Part shown: piece after piece, positions 25,803-34,173 of the stretch
Layout: each line of letters opens with the position of its first letter
Position numbering within the stretch: the stretch's first letter is position 1
Origin: Planctomycetota bacterium
GTDB taxonomy: Bacteria > Planctomycetota > B15-G4
Assembly: GCA_021604805.1 (NCBI GenBank)
Contig: BQJR01000001.1
Coordinates: forward strand, 656,925-720,924
DNA length: 64,000 nt
Direction: 5' to 3'
Notes under the pieces: model-generated
Seen by the model: the letters and a program-made list of their open reading frames with translations, nothing else
What the model was told of the DNA's origin: nothing
Databases searched by the model: none
Made by a program: the position numbers and the translations under genes

Positions 25803-26977
25803 GGCGTGGCCTCGGCGGTCGTGTCGGCGACGCGCACTTGCATGCCCTCGACCACGATCTCGAGTTGCGTGAGGCAGAGCAGTTCGCCCTCCTCGAGGCC
25901 GGCGTCGAGCACGGCCACGCGGTCGTCCACGAAGAGCGGTTGCACTGTGCGCAGGTGCAAGCGCGCATCGTCGTCGATCACGGAGATCGAGCTGCCGTCG
26001 CGCAGGGCGGAGCGCGGGATCACGAACACGTCGCTGAGCAAACGTCCGCTCAACTCTGCGTTCACGAAGCGCCCGGCCATGAGCGGCGGACGCGCGCTCG
26101 CGACCTCACCGGCGCGCCCGTAGGGATCGCGCACCTCGGCCACCAGCGTGAGCATGCGCGAGCGCGGGTCGATCTCGCCTTCGGTGCGCACCAAGCGCGC
26201 GGGCCAAGTCCAGAGTCGGCCGCCGACCTGCGCGCTCAACTCGACCTCGTTGCCAGGTTCACCGTCGGCGCCGTGCAGCTCGAGATCCAGCGCGGCCAGG
26301 TCGGCGTCGGGAACAGGGAGACGCACTTCGGCGCGCTCGATGCCGATCAAGGTGGCCACGACGGCGCCGGCGGGCAGCCACTCGCCGAGCTCGGCGGCGC
26401 GCGCGGCGATGCGCGCGGCGAAGGGCACCCGCACGACGCAACGCTCGAGGTCGCGTTCGGCGCGCTCCACCCGCGCGCGGGCGGCGTCGAGCGCGGCGCG
26501 CGCGTCGGCCAACTGCGGCACGCGCAACAAGAAGGGTTCGGGTTCGCCCTCGCCGAAACGCTTCCACTCGTCGGCGGCCACGTCGGCCTCGTGTTGTTCG
26601 GTGGCCACGCGCAGCTCGGCCGCGGTGACCGCGCCGCGCGCTTCCACGAGCGCTTGTTGCACGTCGCGTGGATCGAGCCGCAGCAGCACGTCGCCCTGCT
26701 CCACGAAGCCACCCACCACACACGCTTCGCTCAACTCGATCACGCGCCCCGGCAACTCCACCGAGATCTCCGCTGTACGGCGCGGGCGGACGGCGCCGTG
26801 ACTCGACACACGCAAGCGGTGCTCGCCGCGCGTGACGCGCCGCACTTCGACCACCGGCGCGTTCGAGGGTTTCTCCACGAGCTCGGTTTCGCGCGGGTTG
26901 CTGATCACGAAGGTGACCGCGAACCCGCCGAGCACCAGGACCACGAGGGCCAGGAGCAGTTGCACGCCGAGTTTCAT
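25799..26977 (-). CDS. RND efflux periplasmic adaptor (membrane fusion protein)
   Basis: 392 residues. An N-terminal membrane segment (LLLALVVLVLGGFAVTFVI) acts as uncleaved anchor or signal. The lipoyl/barrel-sandwich half motifs (GRVIELSEACVVGGFVEQGDVLLRLD and IAARAAELGEWLPAGAVVATL) flank an alpha-hairpin coiled coil (VQQALVEARGAVTAAELRVAT, then ARAALDAARARVERAERDLE), as in HlyD/AcrA proteins. It bridges the RND pump and the outer-membrane factor. Its ATG overlaps the outer-membrane factor gene and its end overlaps the pump gene, 4 bp in each case. Confidence 0.9.
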   Translation of the reverse strand: MKLGVQLLLALVVLVLGGFAVTFVISNPRETELVEKPSNAPVVEVRRVTRGEHRLRVSSHGAVRPRRTAEISVELPGRVIELSEACVVGGFVEQGDVLLRLDPRDVQQALVEARGAVTAAELRVATEQHEADVAADEWKRFGEGEPEPFLLRVPQLADARAALDAARARVERAERDLERCVVRVPFAARIAARAAELGEWLPAGAVVATLIGIERAEVRLPVPDADLAALDLELHGADGEPGNEVELSAQVGGRLWTWPARLVRTEGEIDPRSRMLTLVAEVRDPYGRAGEVASARPPLMAGRFVNAELSGRLLSDVFVIPRSALRDGSSISVIDDDARLHLRTVQPLFVDDRVAVLDAGLEEGELLCLTQLEIVVEGMQVRVADTTAEATP

Positions 26978-28434
26978 GAGTCGGATTCCGGGTCGGTGTC
27001 GTCGTGGAGGTCGTCGAGCTGGGAGGCGTCGAAGCCGCCGCCGAGGGCCAGGTGCAGATCGACGCGGGCGTCGAGCAACTCACGGCGCACGCGCACGTGC
27101 GTGGCGGCGTCGAGCAGAGCGGTGCGTTCGGCGTCGAGCAGCTCGAGCAGGTCACCGAGGCCGCGGCGGTAGCGTTCGCGGGCGAGCTCGCGCGCGCGGC
27201 GGGCGTCGTCGGCAGCGGCGGCGCGGGCGTCGAGTTCCAGCGCGAGACTGGCGCTGGCGTCGAGCGCGCGCTCGACCTCGGAGAGCGCGTCGAGCAAGAC
27301 GGCGGTGAAGCCGAGCAGGGATTCCGTGGCCGCCGACTCGGCCTCCACGACGCGCGCGCGCAACTCGCCACCTTCGAAGAGCGGCAGCACGAGTTGCGCA
27401 CCGAGATCCCACACGCTGAAGTCGCCGTCGAGCAGGTCATCGATGTCGTCACTGCTCGTGCCCACGCCACCGGTGAGCGTGAGTCGCGGGTAGAGCGCGG
27501 CGCGGCTCGCGGCCACGCGCCTCTCGCTGGCCAACAAGCGGCGCTCGGCGGCCGCCAGATCGGGGCGACGCGCCAGCAGCTCGGCGGGCAAGCCTGCGGG
27601 CACGTGACTGGGCGTGTTCGGGAGCTCGCGCGGCAACACGAGGCGTCCGGTGGGCGCGCGTCCCAACAAGCGCTCCAGGCGGCGCAGTGTGTCGCGCGCT
27701 TCGCGCTCCCGCACCTGAACGTTCGACTCGGCCGTGGCGCGCTGGCTGGCCACACGACGCGCGTCGAAAGCAGGACGCAAGCCGGCGCGATAGCGCTGTT
27801 CGAGCACGGCTTCGTTGCGCTCCCAGGTGGCGGCGTTCGCCACGGCGAGCTCGCGTTGTTGTTCGGCTTCCACGGCAGCATAGGCGCTCTTGAGCACGGC
27901 ACCGATGAGCGCCAAGCGCGCGCCGGCGAGATCCGCGTAGGCGGCTTGCTCGTCGGCCTGCGCCGCTTCGACCGCGGCGCCGAGACGCCCGAAGAGGTCG
28001 AGCTCCCAGCTCGTGTCGAGGCCCAGTTCGTAGGCCGTGGAACGAATGCTCACGGGCCCGGAGCCGGCTCCGGAACCACCGGGGAAGCCGATGAAGTTGC
28101 GCTTCACGCGCTGCCCCGTGAGGCCCAGCTGCGCCGACGGGAGGCGCGCGGCCCCGGCCACGTCGAAGCGCGCACCGGCGGCTGCGAGGCGCGCGGCCAC
28201 TGCAGCCACGTCGGGATTGTTCGCCAGAGCTTCTTCGACGAGCGCGCGCAACTCGGGCTGCACGAAGTCGTGCCACCACGTGGGCTGCACGCGTTCCGCC
28301 TCAGCGGTGGAAGGCTCGGACGCAGTGCTGAAGGCGTCGGGCAACTCGAGCTCGACACGGCGCTCGTGAACAGGAGGCTGCGCGGCGCACGCGGCCAGCA
28401 GAGAGACACCGACAAGACTCAGCGCGGCTTTCAA
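26974..28434 (-). CDS. Outer-membrane efflux lipoprotein (TolC/NodT family)
   Basis: 486 residues. The N-terminus ends in LLAAC, a lipobox (Cys16), followed by QPPVHERRVELELPDAF, typical of the NodT/OprM-type outer-membrane factor lipoproteins. Two homologous halves of coiled coils with the OEP family patterns follow (ALVEEALANNPDVAAVAARL; RRPDLAAAERRLLASERRVAASRAALYPRLTLTGGVG in pieces). It supplies the outer-membrane channel of the tripartite pump encoded by this operon. The start overlaps the TetR stop by 4 bp (ATGA) and its own stop overlaps the adaptor start. Confidence 0.9.
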   Translation of the reverse strand: MKAALSLVGVSLLAACAAQPPVHERRVELELPDAFSTASEPSTAEAERVQPTWWHDFVQPELRALVEEALANNPDVAAVAARLAAAGARFDVAGAARLPSAQLGLTGQRVKRNFIGFPGGSGAGSGPVSIRSTAYELGLDTSWELDLFGRLGAAVEAAQADEQAAYADLAGARLALIGAVLKSAYAAVEAEQQRELAVANAATWERNEAVLEQRYRAGLRPAFDARRVASQRATAESNVQVREREARDTLRRLERLLGRAPTGRLVLPRELPNTPSHVPAGLPAELLARRPDLAAAERRLLASERRVAASRAALYPRLTLTGGVGTSSDDIDDLLDGDFSVWDLGAQLVLPLFEGGELRARVVEAESAATESLLGFTAVLLDALSEVERALDASASLALELDARAAAADDARRARELARERYRRGLGDLLELLDAERTALLDAATHVRVRRELLDARVDLHLALGGGFDASQLDDLHDDTDPESDS

Positions 28435-29063
28435 ACCTCACCCACCACAGGGCCCGAGAAGCCGGCCACCGAGAAGTCGACCAAGCGCTGCAACATCTTG
28501 TCGCGGTCATCGGCGCGGCACAGTCCTTCGGTGACCTCTTCGAGCAACTCGGAGTTGATCACCGTGTGACACAGCGCGCCGATCACGAAGTGCACGCGCC
28601 AGAACAACTGTTCGAGCGTGAGTTCCGGCAAGCACTTGCCGAGCGCCGCGCCGTAGCGCTGCGCGATGGGCTGCATCTCGTTGTGCACGATCTCGCGCAG
28701 CTCAGGTGACGGGTTGCCGTGCGCGCGCGCGATGAACACGAAGAACTCGCGGCCGTCGTGCAGGCCCACGCTCAGCGCAGGCTCGATGAAGGACTCCACG
28801 ACGTCGCGTAACTCGAGCGGCTCACCTGCAGCTTCGAGCGCGTCGAGGCGCGCGAGGCGCAACTCGTTGATCGGGCGCAGGCGGCGCTCGATCACCGCGC
28901 GCACCAACTTCTGCTTGGAGCCGAAGTGGTAGTTCACCGCGGCCAGGTTGGCGCCCGCCTCCCCAGTGATCTGTCGCAGCGAAGCGCTGTCCAAACCGAA
29001 GCGCGCGAAGAGCTTCTCGGCAGCGTCGAGCAAGCGCTCGCTGGTGTCTTGGGGGGTGCTCAT
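28431..29063 (-). CDS. TetR/AcrR-family repressor of the efflux operon
   Basis: 210 residues from ATG 29063 (MSTPQDTSERLL). Residues 7-55 form the TetR helix-turn-helix (AAEKLFARFGLDSASLRQIT, then ANLAAVNYHFGSKQKLVRAV); the C-terminal ligand-binding domain is of the TetR_C/CerR-like sort. It is the first gene of the efflux operon, overlapping the OMF gene by 4 bp, which implies autoregulation: the repressor, pump and channel are made together and the repressor is displaced by a pump substrate. A palindrome overlapping the predicted promoter at 29102-29136 is a candidate operator. An upstream extension of the frame lacks a suitable start. Confidence 0.9.
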   Translation of the reverse strand: MSTPQDTSERLLDAAEKLFARFGLDSASLRQITGEAGANLAAVNYHFGSKQKLVRAVIERRLRPINELRLARLDALEAAGEPLELRDVVESFIEPALSVGLHDGREFFVFIARAHGNPSPELREIVHNEMQPIAQRYGAALGKCLPELTLEQLFWRVHFVIGALCHTVINSELLEEVTEGLCRADDRDKMLQRLVDFSVAGFSGPVVGEV

Positions 29064-29101
29064 GGGAGGCGGGCGCGGCCTGCGGGACGACTTCGAACGT
29101 G

Positions 29102-29136
29102 CGTTTGAATCATACGTTTCATCGTCTACCTGTCCA
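29102..29136 (-). promoter_or_regulatory. Efflux operon promoter with overlapping TetR operator
   Basis: On the reverse strand, TGGACA (29136-29131; 5 of 6 to TTGACA) lies 16 nt before TATGAT (29114-29109; 5 of 6 to TATAAT), pointing toward the TetR gene with a 5' untranslated region of about 40 nt. The -10 box lies inside a 15-bp near-perfect palindrome CGTTTGAATCATACG (29102-29116; 12 of 14 non-central positions symmetric, centre A29109). A wider inverted repeat, GAACGT (29095-29100) with ACGTTTC (29114-29120), overlaps it. Binding of a TetR dimer here would block the promoter; the operator role is inferred. Confidence 0.65.
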
Positions 29137-29179
29137 GAGCTCTTGAGCGATCTTCGTTGGCGGGCGGCAGAATGCGCCC

Positions 29180-30946
29180 ATGACCCCATCACTCATGCCT
29201 GCTCAACGCCTGCGCCCGGCCGCGCACGACACCCGTCGCTCCCCTCGCGCGGCGCTCGCTTGGCTCTCACTGCTGCTCGTCGGCCTGATCGGGTGCCAGA
29301 GCGTGCCCGAGGCCGAGTTGCTCTTCCGCGGCGGCCAAGTGCTGAGCATGGAAGACGACGCCCCCGCAGCCGAAGCCCTCGCCGTGGCCGACGGCCGCAT
29401 CCTGTGGCTCGGCGCCGAGGCCGACGCGCAGGCGTGGATCGGCCCCGACACCGAGATCGTGGAGCTAGCCGGCCGCACCCTGCTGCCGGGCTTCGCCGAC
29501 TCCCACCTGCACCTGCGCGGCGTGGCCAACCAACTCGCCGAGCTCGACCTCACCGGCGTGGCCTCCTATCAAGAACTCGTGCGACGGGTGCGCGAAGCCG
29601 CCGAGCGACTGCCGCCGGGCACCTGGATCCTGGGTCGCGGCTGGGACCAGAACGACTGGCCCGACACACGCCTGCCGCACCACGCCGCGCTGAGCGCTGT
29701 CACGCCGGATCATCCCGTGGCTTTGCGACGCATCGACGGTCACGCGCTGCTGGCCAACGCCGTGGCTTTGCGCGCCGCGGACCTGAACGCACAGAGCGTC
29801 GACCCGAGTGGCGGGCGCTTGCTGCGCGACGCCGAAGGTCAACTCAGCGGTGTGCTCGTCGACAGCGCGATGGCGCCGGTCGGACGGCAGATCCCGGCGC
29901 AGACCGAGGCCGAGATCCGCAGGCGTCTCGCCGCCGCCTTCCCCGTGTTGCACGCCTACGGCTTGACCTCGGTGCACGATGCCGGCGTGAGCTTCGACGA
30001 CGCCGATCGCTTCGCGCGCCTCGACCGCGACGGTGCCTTCCCCTTGCGCGCCCACTTGATGATCCGCGCCGGCGCCTTCGACCTCGAGCAGCCCGAGCGC
30101 AACCCCGCGCCGCGCCACGACCTCACGGGCAGCGGCCGCGTGCAGATGCGCGCCATCAAAGCCATGAGCGACGGCGCACTCGGCTCGCGCGGCGCCGCCT
30201 TGCTGCAACCCTACAGCGATGAACCCGAGGTCGACGGCTTGGTCATCACCTCCCCCGAACGCGTGGAGGCCTTGGCGCGCTTTGCACTGCGCTACGGCTG
30301 GCAACTCTGCACGCACGCCATCGGCGACCACGCCAACCGATTCGTGCTCGACGCCTACGAGCGCGCGCTCGCCGACGCGCCCGCGAAGGACCCACGCCTG
30401 CGCATCGAGCACGCTCAGATCCTCCACCCCGACGACCTGCCGCGCTTCGCCGAACTCGGTGTGCTGCCGTCGATGCAAGCGCAGCACCAGACCTCCGACG
30501 CACCTTGGGCCGTCGAGCGCCTCGGGGAAGAACGCACGCGCTTGGCCTACGCCTGGCGCAGTCTCGTCGACAGCGGCGTGCGCATCCCCGGGGGCAGCGA
30601 CGCGCCGGTGGAGGTCCCCGACCCGCTGCTCGCCTTCCACGCCGCCGTCACCCGCCGCGACGTGCACGGCGAGCCGCCCGGTGGTTGGCATCCCGAGCAA
30701 CGTCTCACCCGCACCGAAGCGCTCAAGCACCTCACGTCGTGGCCCGCTTACGCCGCCTTCCGCGAGCACGAGTTGGGCAGCTTGGCGCCGGGCAAACTCG
30801 CCGACCTGGTCGTGCTCTCCGGCGACCCGCTGCGTACACCCGACGACGAGTTGCTCGACCTGCGCGTGGACCTCACGGTCTTCGAGGGACGCATCGTGTT
30901 CGAGCGCAACGAGCCGACCGACACGGCGACGACGGTCGCACCGTGA
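29180..30946 (+). CDS. YtcJ-type amidohydrolase, predicted lipoprotein
   Basis: 588 residues of the amidohydrolase-3 (YtcJ-like) branch. A signal segment ending LVGLIGC (lipobox, Cys39) suggests attachment to the membrane, with the enzyme outside the cytoplasm. The metal-binding HxH is H109-L-H111 in FADSHLH; later conserved features include IRMGSD-like GGSDAPVE near the C-terminus and the family ending EHELGSLAPGKLADLVVLSGDPL. The family hydrolyses C-N or amide bonds of varied substrates; the substrate here is unknown. The next gene starts in the overlap GTGA with this gene's stop codon, so the two are cotranscribed. It is divergent from the TetR operon. Confidence 0.8.
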   Translation: MTPSLMPAQRLRPAAHDTRRSPRAALAWLSLLLVGLIGCQSVPEAELLFRGGQVLSMEDDAPAAEALAVADGRILWLGAEADAQAWIGPDTEIVELAGRTLLPGFADSHLHLRGVANQLAELDLTGVASYQELVRRVREAAERLPPGTWILGRGWDQNDWPDTRLPHHAALSAVTPDHPVALRRIDGHALLANAVALRAADLNAQSVDPSGGRLLRDAEGQLSGVLVDSAMAPVGRQIPAQTEAEIRRRLAAAFPVLHAYGLTSVHDAGVSFDDADRFARLDRDGAFPLRAHLMIRAGAFDLEQPERNPAPRHDLTGSGRVQMRAIKAMSDGALGSRGAALLQPYSDEPEVDGLVITSPERVEALARFALRYGWQLCTHAIGDHANRFVLDAYERALADAPAKDPRLRIEHAQILHPDDLPRFAELGVLPSMQAQHQTSDAPWAVERLGEERTRLAYAWRSLVDSGVRIPGGSDAPVEVPDPLLAFHAAVTRRDVHGEPPGGWHPEQRLTRTEALKHLTSWPAYAAFREHELGSLAPGKLADLVVLSGDPLRTPDDELLDLRVDLTVFEGRIVFERNEPTDTATTVAP

Positions 30947-31845
30947 ACTCAGCTGACACGCGCACGCAAAGCCCGAGCGAGGTCGACGAAGGCACGGGCG
31001 ACACCCACCGCTCCCCCGCCGTGACCCTGCTCGACGGCCCGCTCGGCACCGAGCTGGAGGCGCAGGGCCACGCCACTCCCCCGCCAGCCTGGACCGCCGA
31101 AGTGCTGCTGCGTGCACCGCAAGCCGTGGCGCGCGTGCACGCGGCCTGGGCGGCGGCAGGCGCGCGCGTGCACACCACAGCCACGTTCCGCACGACCGAG
31201 CGTGCCCTGCGCGCACACCCCGACAAGCCCGACTGGCGCGCGCTCACCCGACACGCCGTGCGACTGTGTCGAGACGCCGTGCCGCGCGACCAGCTCGTCG
31301 CGGGGAGCATGGCGCCACTCGAAGACTGCTACGAACCCGCGCGCACCCCCGACGACGCTGCGCTCGCACGCGAACACGCAGCCCTCGCCGGAGAACTCGC
31401 CGAAGCGGGCGTCGATCTGTTGCTCGTGGAGACCATGCCCACGCTGCGTGAGTTGCGCGCCGCCGTCGCCGCTGCCGTCGCCACGGGGCGGCCTTGCTGG
31501 GCCGCCATCACGCTCGGCCCGCACGGCGACTTCTTCGATGCTGCAGGCGTGGACGAAGCCGCCAAGCTCGCGCGCGAAGAAGGCGCGGAGGCCTTCCTGT
31601 TGAACTGCTGCGCGCCCGCGCTCGTGGAGCCACAGCTGTTGCGTCTGTCGGCCAACAGCGCGCGCCCCGAGCGACTCGGCGCCTACGCCAACACGCTCTT
31701 CGGCGAGGCCTCGCCACAGGACTACCTCACGCTGGCACGAGCTTGGGTCGTAGCCGGCGCTTCCATCGTGGGCGGCTGCTGCGGCTGCACGCCCGCGCAC
31801 CTTCAGGCGCTGCGTGACCAGCTTTCCGGCGCCGGCTCCGCCTGA
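30943..31845 (+). CDS. Homocysteine S-methyltransferase-family protein
   Basis: 300 residues of the zinc-dependent S-methyltransferase barrel. The three zinc cysteines are present: Cys222 in LLNCCAP and Cys279-Cys280 in GGCCGC. LLDGPLGTELE near the N-terminus is the family's opening motif. The family moves a methyl group from S-methylmethionine, betaine or a related donor to homocysteine to make methionine. GTG 30943 overlaps the amidohydrolase stop by 4 bp. About 25 hydrophilic residues precede the first conserved strand, so a later start is possible. A link between amidohydrolase and methyltransferase activities is not evident; they may act in salvage of a sulfur compound. Confidence 0.85.
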   Translation: MNSADTRTQSPSEVDEGTGDTHRSPAVTLLDGPLGTELEAQGHATPPPAWTAEVLLRAPQAVARVHAAWAAAGARVHTTATFRTTERALRAHPDKPDWRALTRHAVRLCRDAVPRDQLVAGSMAPLEDCYEPARTPDDAALAREHAALAGELAEAGVDLLLVETMPTLRELRAAVAAAVATGRPCWAAITLGPHGDFFDAAGVDEAAKLAREEGAEAFLLNCCAPALVEPQLLRLSANSARPERLGAYANTLFGEASPQDYLTLARAWVVAGASIVGGCCGCTPAHLQALRDQLSGAGSA

Positions 31846-31876
31846 GTCGTTGGTCGCAGCGGCTCGGCGGGCCATC

Positions 31877-32431
31877 ATGGGCGGCATGACCGAACCGTCG
31901 AAGCCTGCCGAACCGTCGCGCCACGAGGCGCCCGCTCCTTCAACGAGAGCAACGCCCCAGGACGCGGCCTCCGCGTCGCCCGAACAGTTCCAGGCGCACG
32001 CGCACTCCGCGCAGGTCGACTCCGAACGCGCACACAAACTCGGTGAGCTCGCGCACAAGCACACGGCGCAGCGTCACGCGGAGATCCACGGGCTGTTCGA
32101 GATCCTCGGCAGCAAGCGGCGCCTGTTCTGGGTGAACTTCCTGGCCGGACTCTCACGCGGCATCGGCTTCTTCCTGGGCGTCACGCTCGTGGGCGGCATG
32201 CTCATCGGCGCGATGGCCTTGGCCTTCGACTTCGTGGCGTCGACCTTGGGTCTCAAGGAGCTGCGCTTCAGCTCGATGGTCGCGGGGCTGGCCGAGAAGT
32301 ACTTCGAGGCCGAGAAGGTCTGGACGAGCGTGGACAGCGATGCCGGCTCGAGCGCAGGCACCGACGCCGACCTGGGTGCTGACCCCGACGGCACGCCGCA
32401 GGAGATGGTCGAGCCGCTCGAAGACGGCTAG
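31877..32431 (+). CDS. Small membrane protein with DUF5665-like domain
   Basis: About 184 residues. The centre (RRLFWVNFLAGLSRGIGFFLG, continuing as VTLVGGMLIGAMALAFDFVAS) matches the DUF5665 pattern of a short cytoplasmic helix and hydrophobic membrane segments. It is preceded by a polar Pro/Ser/Ala-rich N-terminus (40 residues) with alternating His/Ala/Gln, and followed by an acidic tail (DAGSSAGTDADLGADPDG). Start is uncertain between ATG 31877 and ATG 31886; neither has a strong ribosome-binding site. It follows the methyltransferase gene by about 30 bp. Its stop codon and that of the convergent gene share the bases CTAG (32428-32431). Function unknown. Confidence 0.6.
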   Translation: MGGMTEPSKPAEPSRHEAPAPSTRATPQDAASASPEQFQAHAHSAQVDSERAHKLGELAHKHTAQRHAEIHGLFEILGSKRRLFWVNFLAGLSRGIGFFLGVTLVGGMLIGAMALAFDFVASTLGLKELRFSSMVAGLAEKYFEAEKVWTSVDSDAGSSAGTDADLGADPDGTPQEMVEPLEDG

Positions 32432-33228
32432 CTCGCGGGCGTGTGCGCGCGTCGCAGGACCAACAAGGCGCGCGCCGTGCCCACGCTCGACACGGCGGCG
32501 GCACGCAGCGGATCGCGCACGAGGCCGTCTGCACCGATCGCGGCGTGCGCCGCTTCGAGGAGTCGCGAGCGGTATCGACTGGCGTGGGCTGGCGGCAACA
32601 GCTCGACCGCGCGCGACAAGGCCTCCGTGAGTTCCAGCTCGGCGAGACCGAAGTCCGCGCGCCAACGCGGCACGCGCGCGGCGGCGAGCTCGGCAGCGTG
32701 ACGTCCGCGATAGCTGCTCTCGATCGCGTGCAACAACGCGTCTTCACTGAGACGACCCGGCGCCGACTCCGCGCGCTCGATAGCGGCGCGCAGACGCGCG
32801 AGCTGCGCCACCGGGAGCAACGCGGAGCTCGGTGCGGCACGACCTGTTGTGCTGGCGCCCGCGCCGTTGGGGACCTGGTTCGCAGCAGCGTTGCGCTGGA
32901 TCCAGGCCCGCGCTCGGGCTTGCGCGGAACGACTCGCCGGCGTTGGTGTCCCGAGCTCCAGCGCTGCGAGCGCGCAGCGTGTGGCGAGCCAGCGGTCGGC
33001 GTTCAAACGCGCGCTGTTCCGCTCGGCGCGTTCCCGGCGCAGCTCGTGCAGGGCCCAGCCGCCGTCGCGATCTTGGCGCGCGAGGAGCGCAGCTTCGATG
33101 TCGGTGAGCGCGACGTCGCTGACCGTGTGTGCGGGAGCCGGGACAGCCAGCAGCAGCGTGGCCATCGCGGGTGGCGTGCCAGGCCACGTCAGCGTGGAGC
33201 AGAGCGCGAGGAACAGCGCGAGCGTCAT
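32428..33228 (-). CDS. Secreted protein with a QW-like (terpene-cyclase-type) motif, function unknown
   Basis: 266 residues. The N-terminus (MTLALFLALCSTLTWPGTPP) reads as a signal peptide. Shortly after, IEAALLARQDRDGGWALHELR resembles the QxxDGGW repeat found in alpha-alpha barrel proteins (prenyltransferase/squalene cyclase-like), followed by NADRWLATRCALAALEL, an expected partner helix. Only one clear repeat is present, so an enzyme of that fold is not supported, merely the structural resemblance. The rest is helical. The gene overlaps the upstream coiled-coil gene by 4 bp (33225-33228), so they form an operon and probably act together at the cell envelope. Confidence 0.6.
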   Translation of the reverse strand: MTLALFLALCSTLTWPGTPPAMATLLLAVPAPAHTVSDVALTDIEAALLARQDRDGGWALHELRRERAERNSARLNADRWLATRCALAALELGTPTPASRSAQARARAWIQRNAAANQVPNGAGASTTGRAAPSSALLPVAQLARLRAAIERAESAPGRLSEDALLHAIESSYRGRHAAELAAARVPRWRADFGLAELELTEALSRAVELLPPAHASRYRSRLLEAAHAAIGADGLVRDPLRAAAVSSVGTARALLVLRRAHTPAS

Positions 33229-34043
33229 CCGCCGCGAGGTCCTGCGAGCAAGCCGCCTTCGCGACCGAGGCGCGCGTTCTCGGTCTCCACGTTGGCGAGA
33301 GCCCTGTCGAGGGCGCGACGTTCGAGCGTGAGTGCCTGCGACTCGCGTGCGCGTCGCGTGGCGCCGAGCTGCTGCGCGAGGCGCGCCTGCTCGAGGCCCA
33401 GCTCCGCGACGGCGAGTTCTTCGATGCGCGCCTCGAGCTCCGCCGGCAGCACGCGCTCGAGCAACTCACGCCGGCGCAACACGGCCAGTTCGTGAGCCTG
33501 CGCCGCGCGCGACAGCTCGTCGCGCGCTTGCTGGATGAGCTGCGCCGCGGTGTCACTCTCGTGCTCACCCGCGTCGGCCCAGAGCAGTTCGAGCGCGGCC
33601 AGTTCGTCGCTGGCGAGGCGTTGTGCGGCGGCGGCGTCGGTCACTTGCAACTCGGCTTCACGCAAACGCAGCGGGACGATCAGCTCTTCGTGCAGCTTGC
33701 GCTCGCGACGCGCCCGCGTGAGGCGTCGCTCCGAGGTCTCCAACGCCAACGCTTCGCTGCGGACCTGCAACGTGTGTTCCAGTTCGAGCTGCGCGCTGCG
33801 CGCCTGCAGAGCTTCGAGTTCGCCGCGCAGATCGCCGCGCTGAGAGGCCAACTTCGCGGCGTCGCTGCTGAGCGGGGCCGGGCCGCGCGGAGCCTCGGGC
33901 TCAGCACGGGCGTTGGCGCGCTGCTGTGCCTCCATGCCTGCGAACTCGCCGGGCGTGACGCGCTTCCCCTTGGGGCCGGCGCACGCGATCGCGCTGGCCG
34001 AGCTGAGAGCGGCGAGCAACAGGGCGGCGGAGGCGAGGCGCAT
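33225..34043 (-). CDS. Secreted coiled-coil protein, function unknown
   Basis: 272 residues from ATG 34043 (GGAG 7 nt upstream). A signal peptide MRLASAALLLAALSSASAIAC may end in a lipobox-like AIAC, so a lipoprotein is possible. The mature protein is almost wholly helical, rich in Leu/Ala/Arg/Glu, with several heptad-like runs (ASQRGDLRGELEALQARSAQ; LTRARRERKLHEELIVPLR; AVAELGLEQARLAQQLGATR), resembling secreted coiled-coil proteins of the envelope. It has no catalytic motif. It is the first gene of a two-gene operon with the preceding-coordinate gene, which overlaps its end by 4 bp. A longer upstream frame is ignored because it lacks a signal and start. Confidence 0.6.
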   Translation of the reverse strand: MRLASAALLLAALSSASAIACAGPKGKRVTPGEFAGMEAQQRANARAEPEAPRGPAPLSSDAAKLASQRGDLRGELEALQARSAQLELEHTLQVRSEALALETSERRLTRARRERKLHEELIVPLRLREAELQVTDAAAAQRLASDELAALELLWADAGEHESDTAAQLIQQARDELSRAAQAHELAVLRRRELLERVLPAELEARIEELAVAELGLEQARLAQQLGATRRARESQALTLERRALDRALANVETENARLGREGGLLAGPRGG

Positions 34044-34173
34044 GAGCAGACTCCAACAGGGGTGACGAGGCCGCATCGTACGTCCCGCGCCCGCGGCTTC
34101 GAACCCTGCGAAACGGGATGTCACGCCAAGGCCGCCACGACGACGAAGCAGGCGAGCCCTCACGGAGTCGCAC

